Positions 58,986 to 64,000 of a stretch of 64,000 nucleotides of DNA are shown one piece after another. Location: the NCBI GenBank assembly GCA_963666035.2, contig CAXXJI010000020.1:62001-126000 (forward strand). Reading direction: 5' to 3'. This stretch comes from CALMFG01 sp963666035 (GTDB lineage: Bacteria > Bacillota > Clostridia > Christensenellales > CALMFG01). The notes under the pieces were generated by a model. That model saw only the letters and a program-made list of their open reading frames with translations. It made no database searches and had not been told where the DNA came from. How positions within the stretch are numbered: the stretch's first letter is position 1; each line of letters starts with the position of its first letter. The translations under genes and the position numbers were made by a program.

Positions 58986-61447
58986 GCCTGACCTCTTTTT
59001 TTCTGCACAAACATCTCGGTGGTGTTTTTCGGTAAAAAACGTAGGAATCGTGAGGACTGATTGGCTTCGCCGCGGTCGTCAAACCGGCTGAGCGTAATGA
59101 ACAAATGATGGGACGCACGGGTCATGGCCACATAAAAGAGTCTGGCTTCTTCGTCCAGCTTATCGTAGCGGATATTAAGCGAAGAGGGGAACGCCCCTTC
59201 CACAGCGCCTGCGATGATGACGGTATCAAACTGCAAACCCTTGGCTTGATGTACGGTCAGTACGGCCACACGGTCTTCGCCGCCGATCTGCCGTTCCAGC
59301 GTGCCCGAAAGTGCGGACAGCTCCAAAATCCGACGGAGCGAAACCGCAGGGCTGTCGCTCGGTTCATCCTGCCGGGAAAAGATGCGCATGAGTTCATCTA
59401 GGTTTTCCTGCTTGTTCGGCGTCTGCTGGTAACGTTGTTTCATTTTCAGTGCAGAGACCACCTGCTGCAGCAGTTTATCCGGCCGCGCGGCTTCTGTGCT
59501 TTTTGATGTTTTTTCCAGGAAAGCGGCAAACGGCGAAAAGCGGTCACGGTACAGCGCATAAAAAGCGGTTCGAGCTTCAGCGGTCTCCAAAAAACGTTCC
59601 ATGCAGATTTGTGCCAATTCACAAGTGGCCCATACATCGTCCATGGCGTGATGGGTGGGCTCCTCTTCAAAACCGAAATATGCGCTGAGCGTCGCGAGCT
59701 TATAATCGGGCACATCGTCTGTGATGCGTTTGGCGGCATCCAGCGTATCGAAAAAGGGAAAGAAGGCAGGATGGGAAATATTCTGCCGTCGGAGCTCGGA
59801 AGTCAGAATGGCGATATCATAGGTGACATTATGCCCGGCCAGGATACTGTCATCGGCAAAAGTGATAAATTCGGAGAGCACAGTATGTGCGTCCTCACCG
59901 TTCTCGGCCAAAAATGCATCCGAATACCCGTGCACAGCCTGGCTGGTGCCCACGAAACGTACGGGCTTGATGTAGCGGTGGAATTCATCCAGCACGCCGT
60001 CCTGCCCGAACCGCACGGCCGCGATCTCGATAATTTCGTCATTCTCGGTATCAAGACCGGTGCTTTCCACATCAAAAACGACCATTTGATTATTTAAATA
60101 GGGTTCGATTATATTCAATAGAAAATCGTCATTGTCCTGATGCGCCTCGGTGATAAAATCGGCCAAAGTCACCGGAAGATCGCTGGACAAAATATCGTTA
60201 ATGGTGCCGGAGCCGATGTTTTTGGCGTATTTCAACAAAAGGCGTTTGGCGGATTCAACATCATGCGGGTTGACCGCCAGCTTCAGCGCCGCCAGCGCGT
60301 CTTTAATCTCCTCCCGTCGGAAGAAGTTGTATTCGTCGATGACATAGCAGGGCAGACCGGAAGCCAAGAGCGCCTGTGAGTAACTGCGCGCGTCACTGTT
60401 GGTGCGGACCAGCACGGCCATCTGTCCGAAGGAGATGTTTTCTTCGGCTTGTTTTTTGATGATTCCGGCAATCTGATGCTGCTCGGCCGCAATGGTATTT
60501 AAAAACAGCAGTTTAACTGTTTCGCCGCTTTCGCCGGCCACTTGCACCGCTTTGCTAGCCTGATCGAAGTACGCGGCAAGAAAGCCTTCGGCGCAGTCGG
60601 TGATATGTTTGGTTGAGCGAAAGTTGTAATTCAGCGTATATTCCTGCGGATGAAAGTGGTCGCGAAAGGACGCTATAATCTCAAACGGACGGGAATCCCG
60701 CCATTCGTAGATGGTTTGGTCAGTGTCGCCGAAGAGGGACAGGTTTTTATGTCCGTCTGCCAGTTTTGCGATGATATCATATTCAAGCAGACCGGTATCC
60801 TGCATCTCGTCCACCTGGATAAAGTCATAGGCGTTTTGCCAGCGCGAGAGATGCGATGGATCCTGTAAAAACTCATATGTGATTAAGATCAGCGAAAGAA
60901 AGTCCAACGCGTGACTGCTTTTGAGGTGCTGCAGATAGAAAGTGAGCACCAGTGTGATATCGGCCGAAAAACGAGTCTGGAAATGATCGGCCAAACGGTT
61001 CATTCGTCCGGGATCTTTGATCATCGCTAAACGGTAATCATCCAACGCACTGGCCGCCGATTTTAAGTCGTGATCGCTTAAACGCTCATGATAGGCCGAA
61101 AGCACATCACGCAAAATCGCGTAGCTATCCTCTTCATCCATGATGGTATAACCAAAAGGCAGACCCAGCGTTTTGGATTCGGCGCGGATGAGACCGTTGC
61201 AGAACGCATGCATCGTACAGACAGTGACGCGGGCCTGGCCATCAATCAGCGCGGTGATACGTTTTTTCATCGCGGCAGCCGCTCGGTTGGTGAAAGTCAG
61301 GCAGAGCACACTTTTTTTTCCGTTTGCAGCGGCATTTGCGGCACGGCGTGCCATCACCTCGGTTTTGCCTGCGCCGGCAGGAGCGGTCACCAACAGCGCT
61401 GAATCGATTGAATGGATGACATTGAGTTGAGTGGGGGTTAGTTCCAT
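58982..61447 (-). CDS. UvrD-type helicase with an inserted DEDDh exonuclease domain
   Basis: An 821-residue SF1 helicase: Q-motif TPTQLNVI, Walker A TAPAGAGKTE near residues 20-29, CLTFTNRAAAAMKKR, FIQVDEMQDT (Walker B) and GDTDQTIYEWR near 232-242, NYNFRSTKHI, and the C-terminal motifs LTVHQAKGLQFD and LFYVAMTRASHHL. Between the two RecA-like halves (about 455-615) sits a DnaQ-like 3'-5' exonuclease with DVESTGLD, HNVTYDIAIL and HHAMDDV, all DEDDh residues present. This joins unwinding and nuclease activity in one chain. The ATG at 61447 has GGAAAGG just upstream. The radical SAM gene is coupled to it. Confidence 0.88.
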   Translation of the reverse strand: MELTPTQLNVIHSIDSALLVTAPAGAGKTEVMARRAANAAANGKKSVLCLTFTNRAAAAMKKRITALIDGQARVTVCTMHAFCNGLIRAESKTLGLPFGYTIMDEEDSYAILRDVLSAYHERLSDHDLKSAASALDDYRLAMIKDPGRMNRLADHFQTRFSADITLVLTFYLQHLKSSHALDFLSLILITYEFLQDPSHLSRWQNAYDFIQVDEMQDTGLLEYDIIAKLADGHKNLSLFGDTDQTIYEWRDSRPFEIIASFRDHFHPQEYTLNYNFRSTKHITDCAEGFLAAYFDQASKAVQVAGESGETVKLLFLNTIAAEQHQIAGIIKKQAEENISFGQMAVLVRTNSDARSYSQALLASGLPCYVIDEYNFFRREEIKDALAALKLAVNPHDVESAKRLLLKYAKNIGSGTINDILSSDLPVTLADFITEAHQDNDDFLLNIIEPYLNNQMVVFDVESTGLDTENDEIIEIAAVRFGQDGVLDEFHRYIKPVRFVGTSQAVHGYSDAFLAENGEDAHTVLSEFITFADDSILAGHNVTYDIAILTSELRRQNISHPAFFPFFDTLDAAKRITDDVPDYKLATLSAYFGFEEEPTHHAMDDVWATCELAQICMERFLETAEARTAFYALYRDRFSPFAAFLEKTSKSTEAARPDKLLQQVVSALKMKQRYQQTPNKQENLDELMRIFSRQDEPSDSPAVSLRRILELSALSGTLERQIGGEDRVAVLTVHQAKGLQFDTVIIAGAVEGAFPSSLNIRYDKLDEEARLFYVAMTRASHHLFITLSRFDDRGEANQSSRFLRFLPKNTTEMFVQKKRGQA

Positions 61448-61542
61448 CATATCCCTTTCCGTTTCACTTATCATTTTAAGTATATCAACAAAAGGCGAAC
61501 AAATAAAGCGCGCCTTATACGGATTATTTACAAACCTTTCGG

Positions 61543-61572
61543 TTGACACGGGCGCGTGAAAGCCTTTACTAT
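61543..61572 (+). promoter_or_regulatory. probable promoter of the LCP gene
   Basis: TTGACA (61543-61548) and TACTAT (61567-61572) are 18 bases apart; the gene starts at 61624. Confidence 0.5.
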
Positions 61573-61623
61573 TTGTAATAGCGAGTTGGAAAATATTTTA
61601 AAACAGGACAGGTTAGCGACAAC

Positions 61624-63159
61624 ATGTTTGATGATGCAGTAAAAAAGAGCACTAAAAAAGCGATGACAAGAAAAATCGTCATATTAGTTGGCATATGCTT
61701 GGTTCTGGCGCTGATAACGCTGGGTGCAACTTTTTGGTATGGGGTGAATCATCCTGAATCACTGTTCGGTGTGAACGGTGCGAACAGCGGATTTATCAAA
61801 TTGCTCATCAGTGAACAGAAATCTTTGGATGCGATCGTCACCATTGACGAAGATGATATGCTTTACTCAAAACGGCTGTCCATGCTGCAAAACAATGCGG
61901 ATGAAAGCTATATGGACGGCAAGACCAATATCCTTCTTTTGGGCATCGACGAGAATCAGGAACGTGAAGGATGGGGGTATTTTCGGACAGATACGATTAT
62001 CGTTTTGAATATCGATTTTGAAAAAAATACAGCCAAGATGCTTTCCATTCCGCGGGACTCATTGGTTTGGATCACCGGATACGGCGGCAAAGCACGCGTG
62101 AACAAGGCGTTTGCCGAAGGCGGCGGATATAACGGTCACGGATTTGAAAATGTCATTGATACCGTTTCGAACATGCTGGGCGGTCTTAAGATTGACAGCT
62201 ATGTTTGCGTGGATATGGAGGTTTTAAAGGACATTGTAGACGCGATCGGCGGGGTGGATTACTACGTCGATCATGAGATAGACACTTCGGATGCGCATCT
62301 GGATGTAGGGCAGCAGCATCTGTGGGGTGCCGAAGTGTTGGCCTATGTGCGCCAAAGGAAAGGGCAATCGGATATCATTCGAATTGACCGACAGCAGCGG
62401 ATGCTGGAAGCGATTTTTACCCAGTTGAAAGAAAAAAGAAAACTGGTTTTGGTACCCCAGCTATATACCGCGGTCAAGGATGATATGTATACCGACTTAA
62501 GCGTCGCCCAGATTTCGGCGCTGGCCTTGTGGGCTATGAAATTTGATATCAACGATCTGGAGCGGGACACAGTACCCGGGCAGGGAATTTATATTGGAGA
62601 CGGTTCCTACTGGGCGATCGATCAATATGATCTGGAAGACATTATTTTTGACCTGTTCGGCCTGTCGGTGACTTTGAGCAAAAGCAATGATGTCTCTGTG
62701 ATTAAACCGGCGGCCGAGCGCTTTAATCAGTGGCAGGCCACGGCGCTTGCGCAAGGCACAACGACCGGCGCCTATATCTTTGCTAATCGGAAGCACTGTG
62801 TGGGCAATGAATACAGCACGTATATTAATATGCTAAGCCAGCTGGAAACCTTGGCGAGCACGCCATCACTCACTGACCCCGGCGGAAAGGCAGATGAGAT
62901 TAAAGCGGCGGTGGGTGCGTTCGGACAGTATTGTGCCGCCCTCGAAGCCACACTTCGGGCGCGTATCAATGCCGGTTCTTCCGTAACAAACCCGCCGGCA
63001 GCAACTCCGGTGCCTGCGGACCCAACCGCCCCGCCGGCGGATACCCCGCCGCCAGCTGACACCACGCCCCCAGTGGCTGAAGATCCGGCAGATACGGGCG
63101 GCACGACCGGCGGAGACGAAGCTGCCGCCCCAGCCAGTACGCCTGCACCAACTGCCTAG
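61624..63159 (+). CDS. LytR-CpsA-Psr (LCP) family cell-wall ligase
   Basis: A 511-residue membrane protein: cytoplasmic basic start, one helix near residues 19-40, then the extracellular LCP domain. Key residues appear in NILLLGIDEN near 101-110, FRTDTIIVLN (RxD) near 121-130, SIPRDSLVWI near 141-150, RVNKAFAEGG near 159-168 and YVRQRKGQSDIIRIDRQQ near 241-258. LCP enzymes attach polyprenyl-linked glycopolymers to peptidoglycan. After about residue 450 the chain ends in a low-complexity Pro/Thr/Ala tail that may cross the wall. No clear Shine-Dalgarno; AGGACAGG is near. Confidence 0.9.
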   Translation: MFDDAVKKSTKKAMTRKIVILVGICLVLALITLGATFWYGVNHPESLFGVNGANSGFIKLLISEQKSLDAIVTIDEDDMLYSKRLSMLQNNADESYMDGKTNILLLGIDENQEREGWGYFRTDTIIVLNIDFEKNTAKMLSIPRDSLVWITGYGGKARVNKAFAEGGGYNGHGFENVIDTVSNMLGGLKIDSYVCVDMEVLKDIVDAIGGVDYYVDHEIDTSDAHLDVGQQHLWGAEVLAYVRQRKGQSDIIRIDRQQRMLEAIFTQLKEKRKLVLVPQLYTAVKDDMYTDLSVAQISALALWAMKFDINDLERDTVPGQGIYIGDGSYWAIDQYDLEDIIFDLFGLSVTLSKSNDVSVIKPAAERFNQWQATALAQGTTTGAYIFANRKHCVGNEYSTYINMLSQLETLASTPSLTDPGGKADEIKAAVGAFGQYCAALEATLRARINAGSSVTNPPAATPVPADPTAPPADTPPPADTTPPVAEDPADTGGTTGGDEAAAPASTPAPTA

Positions 63160-63272
63160 AATGTTTAAAAAATCTGAATGATGCCTATAAAACATAGACG
63201 AATGTACTAGGCTTTGGTTATAATAGATATATAGATATAAAGTAGAAAAAAAACAAAAAGGCAGGTTTGAAA

Positions 63273-63989
63273 ATGAGCATACCCACACCGCATATTGAAG
63301 TGAAGGAAAAAGGCATTATTACCAAAACTGTGTTGATGCCGGGCGATCCGCTCAGAGCGAAGTTTATCGCAGAGACATTTTTAGAAGACGCGGTGCAGTT
63401 CAACTTTGTCCGCGGCATCTATGGCTATACCGGCACCTATCACGGCCGGAAGATTTCGGTGATGGGGTCGGGCATGGGCATGCCGTCTATCGGTATCTAT
63501 TCCTATGAATTATATAATTTCTACGATGTTGAGAAAATCATCCGCATCGGTTCCTGCGGCGCGTATAGCAAAGACTTGGATGTTTATGATGTGGTGCTGG
63601 CAACCGATGCCTGGAGCGAATCCAGCTTTGCCCACACACTCGCCGGATATATTGAGGATGTGATGGATCCTTCATACGACCTCAATCAGCGTATTTTGGC
63701 AATCGCCGATGATTTAGGCATCCCAGTTCATAAGGCGCGGGTGCATTCATCGGATGTGTTCTACCGTAAGAATTTTCACGATTTTGAGACCATACGGGAT
63801 GCGCATGAATGTGATGTAGTGGAGATGGAAAGCTTTGCGCTGTTCGCTAATGCACGTTTTCTGAATAAAGAAGCGGCGTGCATTCTGACGGTATCCGATT
63901 CGCTGGCCAAAGATGCGGTCACCACATCGGAAGAACGGGAAAAGTCGTTTACCAATATGATGAAAATCGCATTGGAACTGGCGGAATAG
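63273..63989 (+). CDS. deoD: purine-nucleoside phosphorylase, DeoD type
   Basis: A 238-residue hexameric phosphorylase that splits purine (deoxy)nucleosides with phosphate into base and (deoxy)ribose-1-phosphate for salvage. It has LMPGDPLRAKFIAE near residues 18-31 (phosphate-binding Arg), VRGIYGYTG near 44-52, GSGMGMPSIGIYSYEL near 65-80, RIGSCGAY near 88-95, VEMESFALFA near 179-188, and the catalytic Asp in TVSDSLA. Length equals Escherichia coli DeoD. The ATG at 63273 follows CAGGT; complete within the window. Confidence 0.95.
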   Translation: MSIPTPHIEVKEKGIITKTVLMPGDPLRAKFIAETFLEDAVQFNFVRGIYGYTGTYHGRKISVMGSGMGMPSIGIYSYELYNFYDVEKIIRIGSCGAYSKDLDVYDVVLATDAWSESSFAHTLAGYIEDVMDPSYDLNQRILAIADDLGIPVHKARVHSSDVFYRKNFHDFETIRDAHECDVVEMESFALFANARFLNKEAACILTVSDSLAKDAVTTSEEREKSFTNMMKIALELAE

Positions 63990-64000
63990 TAGATAAAAAA

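Noticed and set aside
58768..59118. Alternative minus-strand frame covering the radical SAM N-terminus
   Set aside because: It does not encode the conserved NAKYPHTNLAVR start; the correct reading uses two other frames joined at the A7 run.

Overview
This window looks like a chromosomal segment from an anaerobic Firmicute of the class Clostridia, with roughly half G+C by eye. The evidence is the mix of families: a flavodiiron protein, a C_GCAxxG_C_C protein, a U32 peptidase-like protein, DUF4080, DUF4914 and DUF6485 proteins, ECF-type vitamin transporters, and tetrahydrofolate, FMN and cobalamin riboswitches with intrinsic terminators and consensus sigma-A promoters. No rRNA, CRISPR array or replication origin was seen.

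Layout. 1-9.4 kb: the end of a small drug/metabolite transporter, an iron alcohol dehydrogenase, an AT-rich orphan gene, a THF-riboswitch-controlled folT that carries a frameshift, a redox C_GCAxxG_C_C protein, a U32 protein, a flavodiiron oxygen/NO reductase, a TctC-type lipoprotein and a lipase-like hydrolase. 9.5-16.2 kb: a tightly packed run of two flavin oxidoreductases (glycerol-3-phosphate dehydrogenase-like), a DUF1667 protein, an SDR-type epimerase and a calcium-type P-ATPase. 16.2-22.6 kb: FMN riboswitch and ribU, the tRNA t6A cluster tsaE-tsaB-rimI, a sigma factor translationally coupled to a small membrane protein, a frameshifted isocitrate dehydrogenase, and a SEC-C protein. 22.7-30.1 kb: an SPFH/zinc-ribbon pair, ilvD, and a cobalamin-riboswitch-controlled btuFCD.

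30.2-39.5 kb is an accessory, decaying island just downstream of tRNA-Leu(CAG). It holds the tail of a serine recombinase, two remnants of Tn916-type regulatory genes, one phage minor-capsid gene, an IS200-type remnant placed in that gene, an ECF transporter operon (UPF0397 S component, double ATPase, EcfT) followed by two tandem SAM hydrolase-family genes, and a broken IS4-type transposase. The S component and ATPase are frameshifted, but EcfT and both SAM hydrolases are open.

39.5-64 kb is housekeeping and accessory again: an Fpg/Nei-like protein, several GNAT acetyltransferases, a protein with the two-TM domain associated with TRADD-N, DUF4914, a ZIP transporter, a zinc-ribbon membrane protein with three internal repeats, an overlapping operon tadA-lipoprotein-DUF6485-phosphoglycerate mutase, a Crp/Fnr regulator divergent from a membrane protein, tRNA-Arg(CCT), a cation/proton antiporter, a UvrD helicase with an inserted DEDDh exonuclease next to a frameshifted B12-type radical SAM gene, an LCP protein and deoD.

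The items most worth following are: the ECF/SAM-hydrolase operon with an unexplained leader; two genes whose Shine-Dalgarno is separated from the start codon by a hairpin; two genes with a -10 box that makes the mRNA practically leaderless; the overlapping divergent promoters with a Crp/Fnr-like box; the TRADD-N-associated membrane protein; and the repeated single-base frameshifts, several at A/T runs, which must be resolved as sequencing error, slippage or decay.
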